Origin: Betaproteobacteria bacterium
GTDB taxonomy: Bacteria; Pseudomonadota; Gammaproteobacteria; Burkholderiales; SG8-41
DNA length: 34,908 bases
Direction: 5' to 3'
Assembly (NCBI GenBank): GCA_016192825.1
Contig: JACPTK010000022.1
Coordinates: forward strand, 1 to 34,908
The translations under genes were made by a program, and so were the position numbers. Positions 18,763 to 26,769 of this stretch are shown one piece after another (within the stretch, counting starts at the first letter, position 1; the number at the start of each line of letters is the position of its first letter). The notes under the pieces were generated by a model. The model was given only the letters and a program-made list of their open reading frames with translations. It searched no databases and was not told the DNA's origin.

Positions 18763-19665
18763 TTATTCCTGCGGATCCGGCGCCGGCGTCGCGCCGGAGT
18801 ACTGGTCACCCAGATCGAACATCCGGTTCGTCTCGAGCAGCGCCTGCAGCTCGTCGAAACTCAGCATGCTGTCCTGCAGCGACTGCGTGGTGCCCTCGGC
18901 GGCCAGCGCCTTGAGGTAACGCCGCGCGGCATGAATCACCGCGCGCGGCAGTCCGTTTCCGCCGCCGAAGACGACCAGCCGGTAGCCGATGCGCTCGAGT
19001 TCGGGGACGGGGATGGGGTTGCGGTCGCCGCCCGCAGTCATCGCGATCATCAGCGGGATGCGCTCGCGGAAACGCGAGGCGATCTTCTGCAAGTCTGCTA
19101 TCGTGCGCGGCCCTTCCAGAAACAGCATGTCGGCGCCGGTCTCGATGTAGCGCTCGGCACGCTCGATCGCCGCCTCCAGTCCTTCCACTGCTATCGCGTC
19201 GCTGCGCGCAATGATCACCAGGCCCGCATCCTGCCGCGAGTCGAGCGCAGCCTTGAGCTTGCCCACCATCTCCGTCGGGGGGATCAGGCTCTTGCCCGCC
19301 AGGTGCCCGCACCGCTTCGGCGTCGTCTGGTCTTCGAAGAGGATGGCGTCCGCGCCGTTGCGCTCGAAAACCTGCACCGTGCGCAGGACGTTGATCGCCG
19401 TGCCGAATCCGGTGTCGCCGTCCACGACCAGCGGAATGCGCACGCGGTCGCGTATGACGGCCACGGTTTCCGCGACCTCGCTCATGCTGACGAGGCCGAT
19501 ATCCGGCCGCCCAAACCGCATGTTGGCGATGGCGCTGCCCGAGACACAACAGGCCGCATGCCCGGCCTCCTGCACCAGCAGCGCGCTCATGCCGTCCCAT
19601 ACGCCGGGCGCGACGATGATCCGGTCGCCCTGCAGCGCGCGCCGCAGATCCTGCCGGGCGTTCAT
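18763..19665 (-). CDS. Isocitrate lyase/PEP mutase-family lyase (dimethylmalate/methylisocitrate lyase-like)
   Basis: A 300-residue single-domain member of the ICL/PEPM superfamily. The Mg-binding DGDTGFG block is at 82-88, EDQ at 111-113, and the catalytic-cysteine motif PKRCGH at 116-121, as in C-C bond-cleaving lyases (KKCGH in isocitrate lyase). ARSDA corresponds to the usual ARTDA. Length matches methylisocitrate and 2,3-dimethylmalate lyases, not bacterial isocitrate lyase. The start is ATG 19665, whose ATGA overlaps the TGA of the LeuD-like gene, implying translational coupling. With the LeuCD-like pair it resembles dimethylmaleate hydratase plus dimethylmalate lyase. That substrate is a hypothesis; oxaloacetate decarboxylase-like activity is an alternative. 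Confidence 0.9.
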   Translation of the reverse strand: MNARQDLRRALQGDRIIVAPGVWDGMSALLVQEAGHAACCVSGSAIANMRFGRPDIGLVSMSEVAETVAVIRDRVRIPLVVDGDTGFGTAINVLRTVQVFERNGADAILFEDQTTPKRCGHLAGKSLIPPTEMVGKLKAALDSRQDAGLVIIARSDAIAVEGLEAAIERAERYIETGADMLFLEGPRTIADLQKIASRFRERIPLMIAMTAGGDRNPIPVPELERIGYRLVVFGGGNGLPRAVIHAARRYLKALAAEGTTQSLQDSMLSFDELQALLETNRMFDLGDQYSGATPAPDPQE

Positions 19666-20171
19666 TGCTGTTTCGCGCGGAGCGCGCCGGCGCGCAGACG
19701 CTTTTCGAGGTGCCTCAGCAGCCCGCCGTCGTTCAGCATGGCGATGAGGTGCGGCGGCACGGACTGGCACGGATAGCTCTTTCCGCAGTCGAGGTTCTCG
19801 ACCACGCCTTTCTCCAGCGATATGCGCAGCCGGGCGCCCTGCCGGATCGAGCCTGCTTCATTGCACACGATCGCCGGCAGGCCGATGTTCATGCTATTGC
19901 GGTAGAACGTGCGGGCGAAGGACTTCGCTATCACGGCGGCAACGCCCAGGTACTGGATCGCTTCCGGAGCCTGCTCGCGCGAGGAGCCGCAGCCGAAATT
20001 GAGGCCGCCGACGACTATGTCGCCGGGCTTCACCTCGGCGGCGAACGTGGGCATGACGGGCTCCATGCAAAACCTGGAGAACTCCGCGACCGGCCGCCTG
20101 AGCAGCCGCGCGGGCGCGATGAGATCGGTGTTGATGTTGTCGCCGAACACCCAGGCGCGGCCGGTGATCAT
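19662..20171 (-). CDS. LeuD-like small subunit of an aconitase-family hydro-lyase
   Basis: A 169-residue swivelling-domain subunit of the isopropylmalate isomerase/homoaconitase/dimethylmaleate hydratase group. It contains WVFGDNINTDLIAPARLL near the N-terminus, the active-site strand LNFGCGSSREQAPEAIQ, and SFARTFYRNSMNIGLPAI, all family hallmarks. Length fits the short archaeal-type subunits (about 165) more than proteobacterial leucine-pathway LeuD (about 200+). It overlaps the LeuC-like gene by ATGA at 20168-20171 and the lyase gene by ATGA at 19662-19665, so the three form one tightly coupled unit. No leuA or leuB is nearby, arguing for a catabolic role. Confidence 0.92.
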   Translation of the reverse strand: MITGRAWVFGDNINTDLIAPARLLRRPVAEFSRFCMEPVMPTFAAEVKPGDIVVGGLNFGCGSSREQAPEAIQYLGVAAVIAKSFARTFYRNSMNIGLPAIVCNEAGSIRQGARLRISLEKGVVENLDCGKSYPCQSVPPHLIAMLNDGGLLRHLEKRLRAGALRAKQQ

Positions 20172-21433
20172 TGGAGCAGCTCCCTCGGATCGACGATCTT
20201 GCCTGCCACGGCGGCGGCCGCGACCGAGTACGCGGAGCCCAGGTACACCTGCGACGTGTTGTCGCCCATCCGCCCCTTGTAATTGCGGGCGCTCGAGGCG
20301 ATGCAGACCTCGCCCGCGGCCAGCGTGCCCGCCCCCATGCCGGCGCACGCGCCACAGCCAGTGGGCAGGAGAATGGCGCCGGCCGCCGTCAGCGCCGCGA
20401 GCGTTCCATCGGCGGCGGCGCTGGCAGTCGTCTGCTGGGAGGCGGGCGCGATGAGAAAGCGCACGCCCGGGGCCACGCGGCGCCCGCGGACGACCTCGGC
20501 CGCCATGTGCAGGTCCGACAGCTTGGCGCCGGTGCACGCGCCGATGTAGGCCTGATCGATGGCCACCTTCTGATAGCTGCCGGCGCCGGCTGAATGGGAC
20601 GGGCTGCCGGGCGCCGAGATCTGCGGCTCCAGCGCGCCGGCGTCGAGGTCGAGCGTCTGCTCGTACCCGGCATCGGCGTCGCTCTGCCAGCGCGGCGCAT
20701 CGTCGACTTTCACTCCGCGCTCCGCCAGGTAGTCCACGGTCACCGGGTCGGGCGGAATCACGGATGTCTTCGCGCCCAGCTCCGGGGACATGTTGCACAA
20801 GGTCAGGCGCTCGCCCATGGGCAGGGCGGCGATGGCGTCGCCGCGGTACTCGATGACCCGGTAATCGCACGCCTCCATCGAGAGCATGGCGCACTGCTTC
20901 AGGATCATGTCTTTTCCTGCCACGCCGTGCCCGATTTTTCCTTTCCAGTTGACGCGGATGCTGCGCGGGACGCGAACCCAGATCTCGCCGGTGACGATCA
21001 CGCCGCATATCTCGGTGCTGCCGACGCCAATGGCAAAGGCGCCAACTGCGCCGCCGGTCGGCGTATGGCTGTCACCCCCCACGAGAAACGTCCCGGGGCG
21101 CAGGTGCCCGCGCTCGGGCAACAGGACGTGCGAGATGCCCTGCATGTCGTAGAAGTGCCGGATGCCGTTGGCCTTCGCCCACTTGCGGGTGAAATCCAGT
21201 ATGCCGGCGGCGTCCGTGTCGATCGCGGGGGCGAAATGGTCGCTCACCACGACCAGGCGGTCGGTGTCCCAGATCGGCGCGCCGAGCTTATCCAGCATCG
21301 GTCCCACCCGGCGCGGCCCCTGCAGGTCGTGCATCATGGCGAGATCCACGCGGCAGGTGACGATCTCGTCGGGCTCGACGCTGGCGCGGCCGGCCGCTTT
21401 GGCGATCAATTTCTGGGCGAGGGTCTGCGGCAT
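20168..21433 (-). CDS. LeuC-like large subunit of an aconitase-family hydro-lyase
   Basis: The 421-residue catalytic subunit carries a [4Fe-4S] cluster. GDSHTPTGGAVGAFAIG is present. The three cluster cysteines are seen in IGACTGAK and in the CGAC of PTGCGACAGMG. The usual IGSCTN reads IGACTG here, so the Asn after Cys-Thr is lost. The length (about 420) fits the archaeal-type LeuC/HacA/DmdA clade and not the 466-residue bacterial LeuC. It is the first gene of the minus-strand run, divergent from a Bug receptor with 128 bp between. Reaction: reversible hydration/dehydration of a 2- or 3-hydroxy di- or tricarboxylate. The specific acid is unknown; dimethylmalate is suggested by the following lyase gene. 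Confidence 0.92.
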   Translation of the reverse strand: MPQTLAQKLIAKAAGRASVEPDEIVTCRVDLAMMHDLQGPRRVGPMLDKLGAPIWDTDRLVVVSDHFAPAIDTDAAGILDFTRKWAKANGIRHFYDMQGISHVLLPERGHLRPGTFLVGGDSHTPTGGAVGAFAIGVGSTEICGVIVTGEIWVRVPRSIRVNWKGKIGHGVAGKDMILKQCAMLSMEACDYRVIEYRGDAIAALPMGERLTLCNMSPELGAKTSVIPPDPVTVDYLAERGVKVDDAPRWQSDADAGYEQTLDLDAGALEPQISAPGSPSHSAGAGSYQKVAIDQAYIGACTGAKLSDLHMAAEVVRGRRVAPGVRFLIAPASQQTTASAAADGTLAALTAAGAILLPTGCGACAGMGAGTLAAGEVCIASSARNYKGRMGDNTSQVYLGSAYSVAAAAVAGKIVDPRELLQ

Positions 21434-21561
21434 AGGGTCCTCGGAAACGCGGTGCGGACGGATTTCGAGTGTATCACCGCGCTATCCGGCCGGGCGTCGC
21501 GGCGCCGTCCCGGAGTTGCACTAGAATGGCGGCTGATAACGGGAGGAGAGGCGACCACATC

Positions 21562-22551
21562 ATGAACGCCAAGACGATTTGCATCCTGCTTGCTTCCACC
21601 CTATGCAGCGGTATTGCGGCCGCGGCCGAGACGCCCGGAAAGAGCCCCTATCCCGCCAAGCCGGTGCGGGTGATCATCGGCACCTCCGCCAGCGGAGGAA
21701 CGGACTTTACGGCGCGCATCTTCGGGCAGAAGCTCAGCGACCTGTGGGGCCAGAGCGTGGTCATGGACAACCGGCCGGGGGCGACGGGCATGATCGGCAT
21801 GGGCATGGTGGCGCACGCCAACCCCGACGGCTACACACTCTCCATCATGAATGTCGGCCATCTCATCATGACGGCCATTACCGAGAAACCGCCTTTCGAT
21901 CCCGGCCGGGACCTCCTGCCGGTATCCATCATCGCGACCACGCCGGTCATGCTGGTCGTCCATCCGTCCGTGCCGGCGCGCACGATCCAGGAATTCATCG
22001 CGCTGGCGAAAAGGCAGCCGGGCAAGATGTCCTACGCGTCCGGCGGCATAGCGGGCGTCCAGCACATGTCCACCGAACTGCTCATGCAGGAAGCAAAGAT
22101 CAAGCTGCTGCATGTGCCTTACAAGGGAACGGGACCGGGACTGATCGAACTGATCGCCGGGCAGGTGCAACTGACGCTGACGAGCGTGCCGTCGCTCATG
22201 CCCCACGTCAACGCGGGCAGGCTGCGCCCGCTCGCAGTAACCGGGGAACGGCGCGTTTCGGCAGCGCCCAACGTCCCCACGTTCAAGGAATCGGGCCTGC
22301 CCGGGGTTTTCGTGGTGATCTGGTACGGCTTGCTGGCACCCGCGCGCACGCCGTCCGCGATCGTGGACCGAATCGCGCGCTCCGTGGCCGAAGTGGCGGC
22401 GATGCCCGACGTCAAGGAGAGAATGACGCGCAGCGGCGCCGAGCCGGTCGGCAGCAAGCCTTCCGAATTCGGACCCTACTTCCGCAGCGAGCGTACGCGA
22501 TGGGTGAAGATCGCGAAGCAGGCGAACATCAAGCCCGCATCATCGCGATAG
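21562..22551 (+). CDS. Bug/TctC-family periplasmic solute-binding protein (1)
   Basis: A 329-residue extracytoplasmic receptor of the tripartite tricarboxylate transport (TTT) type. The signal peptide is MNAKTICILLASTLCSGIAA with cleavage near AAA-ET. The mature part starts YPAKPVRVIIGTSASGGTDF, the two-loop carboxylate-binding signature, and later has LLHVPYKGTGPGL and the C-terminal GLLAPARTP. The start is ATG 21562 with GGGAGGAG about 12 bases upstream; upstream in-frame ATGs lack this. It is divergent from the LeuC-like gene, so it probably binds the acid processed by that operon. No TctA/TctB membrane genes lie in the window, as is common for expanded Bug families. Confidence 0.93.
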   Translation: MNAKTICILLASTLCSGIAAAAETPGKSPYPAKPVRVIIGTSASGGTDFTARIFGQKLSDLWGQSVVMDNRPGATGMIGMGMVAHANPDGYTLSIMNVGHLIMTAITEKPPFDPGRDLLPVSIIATTPVMLVVHPSVPARTIQEFIALAKRQPGKMSYASGGIAGVQHMSTELLMQEAKIKLLHVPYKGTGPGLIELIAGQVQLTLTSVPSLMPHVNAGRLRPLAVTGERRVSAAPNVPTFKESGLPGVFVVIWYGLLAPARTPSAIVDRIARSVAEVAAMPDVKERMTRSGAEPVGSKPSEFGPYFRSERTRWVKIAKQANIKPASSR

Positions 22552-22600
22552 GCCGCACATTAAATGCCGTGGCTTGCGGGTAGCGGGCCCACGCTTCGCT

Positions 22601-22713
22601 TGAAGGTGAAAGGCGGAAGTCGGAAGGCGGAACCCGTAACGACAGATGACTGAAAACTGGCGAATCTCCCGCACTGCGGGGATCATCCTTCATCCTTCAT
22701 CCCTCATCCTTCC
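22601..22713. repeat. Two short heptad tracts after the Bug gene
   Basis: GGCGGAA/GTCGGAA/GGCGGAA units lie at about 22610-22631, and CATCCTT/CATCCTT/CATCCCT/CATCCTT at about 22685-22712. The second tract runs into the CoA-transferase remnant and supplies its last codons and stop (Lys-Asp-Glu-Gly-stop). The rest of the 22552-22696 gap shows nothing else. Confidence 0.75.
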
Positions 22714-23044
22714 CCGCCGCGGCAAGCATGCGTTTGGCGGCCGCGGTAGTGAAGCCCGCTTCCGCCAGCCGCGCTCCGGTGGATTGTTCGCGCCGCCCCC
22801 AGGGACTGACGTGCACGTGGATCAGCCGCGGATAATCGCGAGCGGCATCCCGCGCGAGTTGTTTCAGCCCGAGCGCGCGCAGTTCCGCATCGGTGCGATC
22901 CGTGATCGGCACGTCCGCTTTTTTCAGCAAGGCGGCAAGCATGCCGAGCAGCGCGCCCGTCCACGGGCCCGCCGCCATGATGCTCACGTCCAGCACGCGC
23001 ACGCCGGCCAGCGGCCCCGTCGAAGTGTGCGCCCTGGCAGTCAC
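22697..23044 (-). pseudogene. Class III CoA-transferase (CaiB/BaiF) with internal deletions
   Basis: From GTG 23044 the frame begins like a type III CoA-transferase (GPLAGVRVLDVSIMAAGPWT, GALLGML). It then jumps directly to a segment that normally lies some 50-60 residues later (LLKKADVPITDRTDAELRAL, PRLIHVHVSPWG), and then to a C-terminal-like AEAGFTTAAAKRMLAAAG. The result is 115 residues in frame, against about 400 for the family. The central domain and the catalytic aspartate region are missing, so activity is very unlikely. It overlaps no neighbour and lies just after the Ldh2-family gene. The final codons come from a heptad tract. Confidence 0.75.
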
Positions 23045-23061
23045 TCGTCGGTCCCCGCTCG

Positions 23062-24087
23062 TCACAGCGTTTTCAGGGACTCCACGACTTTCGCCTCGAT
23101 GACGATGCCTTCCTCGCGCCGCCGCTCGCGCTCGCGCATCGCCCGCTCGGAGGGTATGCGGATTGCTTCGACGCCCGGCTGGCGCGGCAGGGCCTTGATC
23201 TGGCGCACGTACTCGGACATCTGGCTCTGGAACTGGCCGCCCGGCAGCATGACCTGCGGATCCACGACCCAGAACAGGAAGCCGTAATCCCGCACCTCGC
23301 CTTTCGCGAGCGCCGCGCCCGCCAGTATGCCCAGCGCCTGGATCGCGAAGGACAGCCCGTAGCCCTTGTGGCCGCCGAACGGCGCCACGCCGCCCTTCAG
23401 CACCGCGGACGCATCGCGGGACGGCCGGCCCTGCTCGTCGAAGCCGATGCCCTCCGGCAGCGGCTCGCCGAGATGCGCGTGCAGCATGACTTCGCCCCAC
23501 ATCAGCGAAGCGGTGCCCATGTCGAAGATCACCGGCCCGCGGTCCGACGGAAAGCCGAAGCAGATGGGATTGGTCCCGAGCGCGGGACGCGCCGCGCCGG
23601 GCGGCAGCACGCGCGGGTACGCGCTCGAGGCGTGGAACGCCACCAGGCCCTCGCGCACGATCTTTTCGACGAAGTAGGCATTGCGGCCGCTGAAATAACT
23701 GTTGTAGGCGCCGACCGAGGCCATGCCCGCCGCCTTCGCCTTGCGTATCGCCGCTTCCGCCGCGCGGTAGGCGACGATGTAGCCGACGTTGTTGCCGCCG
23801 TCGATCAGCGCCGACACCGGCGTCTCGTGCACGATCTTCACCGGCGCGCGCTGCTTGCGCGTTTTCTCGTCGCCGGCGATCGCCAGTATCCTCGGCAGCC
23901 CCGCGAACTTGTAGCCGCAGAGCGCGTTGTCCACGAGCTGGTCGACGATGATCTGCGCGTCCTCGCCGCTGTAGCCGACTCGTAGCAGCGCGCCCATGCC
24001 GAGCGCGCTCGCTTCTGCCACGCTGAGCCTGACCGTGCCGGGCGCATCGGCATCCAGGCGGGCGCTGCCCGGCGTCGTAACCTGCAC
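23062..24087 (-). CDS. Malate/lactate dehydrogenase Ldh2-family protein, divergent active site
   Basis: A 341-residue member of the NAD(P)-dependent Ldh2 (AllD/YiaK/MDH) family, which oxidises 2-hydroxy acids. Blocks seen: SALIDGGNNVGYIVAYRAAE, ALGTNPICFGFPSDRGPVIF, LPEGIGFDEQGRPSRDASA, PFGGHKGYGLSFAIQALG. The start is GTG 24087 with AGGAGG 6 bases upstream. The N-terminal segment that usually holds the catalytic His (…SHG…) reads GYKFAG (58-63). The NSxHxG-like segment reads NSYFSG, so both usual histidines appear absent. This may mark a specialised subfamily. It follows the thiolase-like gene by 8 bp and is co-transcribed with it. Confidence 0.85.
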   Translation of the reverse strand: MQVTTPGSARLDADAPGTVRLSVAEASALGMGALLRVGYSGEDAQIIVDQLVDNALCGYKFAGLPRILAIAGDEKTRKQRAPVKIVHETPVSALIDGGNNVGYIVAYRAAEAAIRKAKAAGMASVGAYNSYFSGRNAYFVEKIVREGLVAFHASSAYPRVLPPGAARPALGTNPICFGFPSDRGPVIFDMGTASLMWGEVMLHAHLGEPLPEGIGFDEQGRPSRDASAVLKGGVAPFGGHKGYGLSFAIQALGILAGAALAKGEVRDYGFLFWVVDPQVMLPGGQFQSQMSEYVRQIKALPRQPGVEAIRIPSERAMRERERRREEGIVIEAKVVESLKTL

Positions 24088-24095
24088 GGATCCTC

Positions 24096-25121
24096 CTATC
24101 GGCAAATGACGCTCTCGCCGAGAAAGCTGCCGTACTGCACGATCCCGGCATCCTTCACCTGGCGCTCGCCGCATTCGTGGCGCAACTGGCGCACCGCCTC
24201 GATGAAGAGATTCCACCCGATGACGTGCCCCTCCGAGAGCAGGCCGCCCGACGTGTTGATGGGCAGCTCGCCGCCGATCTCGATGCGTCCGTTCTTCACG
24301 AATTCCCGCGCCTCGCCCGGCCCGCAGAAGCCGAAGCGCTCGAGCCCGAACAGCACCAGCGGCGAGAACGCGTCATAGGTGATGAGCACGTCCACGTCCT
24401 TCTGCGTGATGCCCGCCATCTGGTAGGCGTAGAGATCTTCTTTCGCGGGCGTGTATCGGTAGACTTCCTGCTGCGCGACGCCGAGCCCGGGCAAGGTGAG
24501 ATTGTGAAACTGCGGGCCGGCGTGCACGCCCTGCATGCCCGAGATGTACACCGGCGGCTTGCGGCAGTCGCGCGCGCGTTCCGCGCTGGTGATGATGATG
24601 CACGCGCCGCCGTCGTTGTTCTGGCAGCAGTCGAACAACCGCAGCGGCTCGATGATCCAGCGCGACTTCAGGTAATCCTCCCGGGTCATCGGCGCGCGCC
24701 GCACCGCGATCGGGTTCAACCGCGCGTGCTTGCGGAACGCCATCGCGATCGGCGCGAGGTCCTCGCTGCTGCCGCCGTACAGGTGGAAATAGCGCTGGGC
24801 GGCGATGGCGGCGCTGAACACCGGCCCGAGGGCGCCGTACGCGGGTGACTCCCCGTGCGGGCCCAGTCCCTGACGCCACATCTCGTGGTCCGCCGTCTGC
24901 CCGTAGCCCTTGCGCCACCGGCCGTGCACGACGTAGTCATAGCCGTAGGAGAGCTGGATGATGCCGTCCACGTCCTCGCGCTCCAGCCCCGCGTCGTCCA
25001 GCGCGCTGCGGTACGCCTCGACCGCCAGCGACAGCGCGGTGCGGTCGGAATAATCACCGAGCAGCAGGCCCGCGCCGCAGACGGCAGTCTTGTCGCGGAG
25101 CGATTGCGCCACTTCGGTCAT
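24096..25121 (-). CDS. SCP2-type thiolase-like protein, apparently missing the nucleophile region
   Basis: A 341-residue protein of the lipid-transfer/SCP2 thiolase-like group. Recognisable parts are LAVEAYRSALDDAGLEREDV near the start, YLKSRWIIEPLRLFDCCQNN, GACIIITSAERARDCRKPPV, and the C-terminal histidine block NTSGGLLSEGHVIGWN. Family members are about 380-390 residues. The shortage lies after DVDGIIQLSYGYDYVVHG, where the GG-A-S/Cys-containing nucleophile helix and following strand should be; the sequence jumps to the PAYGALGPVFSAAIAAQRYF segment. The usual small OB-fold/Zn-ribbon DUF35 partner is also absent. It may be inactive or a non-condensing CoA-binding protein. It ends 8 bp before the Ldh2-family gene. 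Confidence 0.8.
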   Translation of the reverse strand: MTEVAQSLRDKTAVCGAGLLLGDYSDRTALSLAVEAYRSALDDAGLEREDVDGIIQLSYGYDYVVHGRWRKGYGQTADHEMWRQGLGPHGESPAYGALGPVFSAAIAAQRYFHLYGGSSEDLAPIAMAFRKHARLNPIAVRRAPMTREDYLKSRWIIEPLRLFDCCQNNDGGACIIITSAERARDCRKPPVYISGMQGVHAGPQFHNLTLPGLGVAQQEVYRYTPAKEDLYAYQMAGITQKDVDVLITYDAFSPLVLFGLERFGFCGPGEAREFVKNGRIEIGGELPINTSGGLLSEGHVIGWNLFIEAVRQLRHECGERQVKDAGIVQYGSFLGESVICR

Positions 25122-25125
25122 GAGG

Positions 25126-26091
25126 TCACTGCGGCTTCAGGCCGGCGCTGCGGATGACGGTGGCGAAGCGCGCCGTCTCGCTGCGCACGAACTCGGTCAT
25201 CTCCTCCGGGCTGCTCGGCCAGGGCTCGATGCCGCCCGCCTGCATCCGCTTGCGCAGATCGGGCGAGTCCAGCGCCTTCAGCACCTCGCCATTGAGCCGG
25301 GTGATGATGTCGCGCGGCGTGCCCGCCGGAGCGTAGAGGCCGTACCAGATGGACATCAGGAAGCCCTTCACGCCGGCTTCCTCCGAGGTCGGCACGTCGG
25401 GCAGCGCGGCCACGCGCTTGCGCGACAGCACCACGATCGGGCGCACCCTGCCGGTCCGGATGATCGGCAGCGCCGAGGCCACGGAGACGATCACTTCGTC
25501 CACCTCGCCGCTCATGAGCGCGACCGTCGCGGCCGTGGCGCCCTTGTACGGGACGTGGGTCATGTTCAGTTTCTCCACGTACTTCAGCAGCTCGTTGGCG
25601 AGGTGATTGGTGGTGCCGGCCCCGCCGGATCCGAAATTGAGCTTGCCGGGGTGGGCGCGGGCCAGCGCGATGAACTGCTTGAGGTTCTTCGCCGGGACCG
25701 AGGGATGCACGACCATGACGTTCTCTATGGACGCCACCCGCGCGATCGCGGCGAGATCCCTCGCCGCGTCGTAAGGCAGCCTGGCGTACAGCGACGGGCT
25801 GATGGCGATCGTGGGCGAGGTAATCACCACGGTGTAGCCGTCCGGCGGGGATTTCGCCGCCACTCCCAGCCCCAGGTTGCCGCCGGCGCCCACGCGGTTG
25901 TCCGGGACCAGGTTCTCGCCGAGCTGCTCGGAGAGCTTCTGCCCCAGGATGCGCCCGACGATGTCGCTGGGCGAGCCGGGCGGGAACGGCAGGAGCAGGC
26001 GTATGGGCTTGCTCGGGTAGCTTTGGGCCGCGGCGCCGCCAGACGCCGCGAGCTGCACTGCAATAGCAAAGCCAACGAGTATCGATCGCAT
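25126..26091 (-). CDS. Bug/TctC-family periplasmic solute-binding protein (2)
   Basis: A 321-residue TTT receptor. The signal peptide is MRSILVGFAIAVQLAASGGA with cleavage near AAAQ. The mature start is YPSKPIRLLLPFPPGSPSDI, followed by DNRVGAGGNLGLGVAAKSPP, THVPYKGATAATVALMSGEV and the tail GLYAPAGTP. Two consecutive ATGs occur (26094 and 26091); AAGGAGG ends 2 bases before the first and 5 before the second, so the second is favoured. It heads the minus-strand unit receptor, thiolase-like, Ldh2-like, CoA-transferase remnant. Its stop at 25126-25128 lies 4 bp from the thiolase-like start. Carboxylate ligand unknown; no permease partner nearby. Confidence 0.93.
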   Translation of the reverse strand: MRSILVGFAIAVQLAASGGAAAQSYPSKPIRLLLPFPPGSPSDIVGRILGQKLSEQLGENLVPDNRVGAGGNLGLGVAAKSPPDGYTVVITSPTIAISPSLYARLPYDAARDLAAIARVASIENVMVVHPSVPAKNLKQFIALARAHPGKLNFGSGGAGTTNHLANELLKYVEKLNMTHVPYKGATAATVALMSGEVDEVIVSVASALPIIRTGRVRPIVVLSRKRVAALPDVPTSEEAGVKGFLMSIWYGLYAPAGTPRDIITRLNGEVLKALDSPDLRKRMQAGGIEPWPSSPEEMTEFVRSETARFATVIRSAGLKPQ

Positions 26092-26189
26092 CATCTCCTC
26101 CTTCGCATATTTCTTCAGGACACGCCTCCTTCCCCAACCCGCTGGAGACAGGTCATTCTATAAGAAGAACAACGTGACGAGTCGTCCGT

Positions 26190-26485
26190 GACGAACATTT
26201 CTCGCTGCGCGTGCCAGGCGCCGATGACCAGTTCCTGATCAACCCCTACGGCATGCTGTTCGAGGAGATCACCGCGTCCTCGCTGATCAAGGTGAACACC
26301 GCGGGCGACAAGCTCTCGGAGTCCCCCTACGAGGTGAACCGAACCCGATCCCGCGGGAGGTCGTCGATTACACCGCCCAGCAGGGCCGCGAGATCAATAA
26401 CGCCGGCCGCGCCGCGGGCGGCAGGCTGCTGTGGGACGCGCTGCTGCGCAAGCTGGACCGTGCGGATCCCGGCTATCGCTGCTAG
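26190..26485 (+). pseudogene. Class II aldolase/adducin-family gene with large internal deletion
   Basis: Two pieces of one family are joined out of frame. The piece 26190-26340 encodes DEHFSLRVPGADDQFLINP and YGMLFEEITASSLIKVN, the N-terminal part of a class II aldolase. From 26342 a different frame encodes EVVDYTAQQGREINNAGRAA, GGRLLWDALLRKLDR and ADPGYRC-stop, the typical C-terminus. The middle, with the zinc-binding histidines, is gone and there is no start codon in context. It follows the promoter region of the Bug gene and runs toward the MFS fragment. Confidence 0.8.
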
Positions 26486-26528
26486 ATGCGGCGTCACCGG
26501 TGACCCATGACCAGTGACCGGACCAGGC

Positions 26529-26545
26529 AACCGGCGCCGCCGGTT
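26529..26545. repeat. Small GC palindrome after the aldolase pseudogene
   Basis: AACCGGC-gcc-GCCGGTT is a perfect 7-bp stem followed by CGCCTTTATTT. It could be a weak terminator for the disrupted aldolase gene. Immediately to its left are GTGACCC/GTGACCG-type short repeats (about 26495-26520). Confidence 0.45.
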
Positions 26546-26559
26546 CGCCTTTATTTCCG

Positions 26560-26742
26560 GTGTGGTCTGCAAAATTCAGGCAAGTGGCGCTTCATCTCAC
26601 GCTTGCGCTGACATTCTTCAACTTCGTCGGCGCGAACTCGGCGCGCGTCTTGCTCACGCTCTACGCGCTCGAGCTCGGCGCGCCGGCCTCCGCGGTCGGG
26701 CTGATCGGCGGCCTGCGGTTCCTGTTCCCGCTGCTGCTGTAG
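26560..26742 (+). pseudogene. MFS transporter N-terminal fragment
   Basis: A 60-codon ORF (GTG 26560) ends at TAG 26740. Residues VALHLTLALTFFNFVGANSA, RVLLTLYALELGAPASAVGL and IGGLRFLFPLLL look like TM1 and the start of TM2 of a major facilitator, ending where the family normally continues for another 340 or more residues. The composition then changes abruptly to AT-richer DNA, so the truncation point probably marks the edge of an inserted segment. Confidence 0.6.
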
Positions 26743-26769
26743 TGGCCGCGAAACCGTGGGTAGTTGGTC

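Noticed and set aside
19662-21008. 448-codon continuous minus-strand frame read as a single LeuC-LeuD fusion
   Set aside because: Only its last 169 codons (from ATG 20171) encode the LeuD-like protein; the earlier part is an out-of-frame shadow of the LeuC-like gene, which ends at 20168 with an ATGA overlap.
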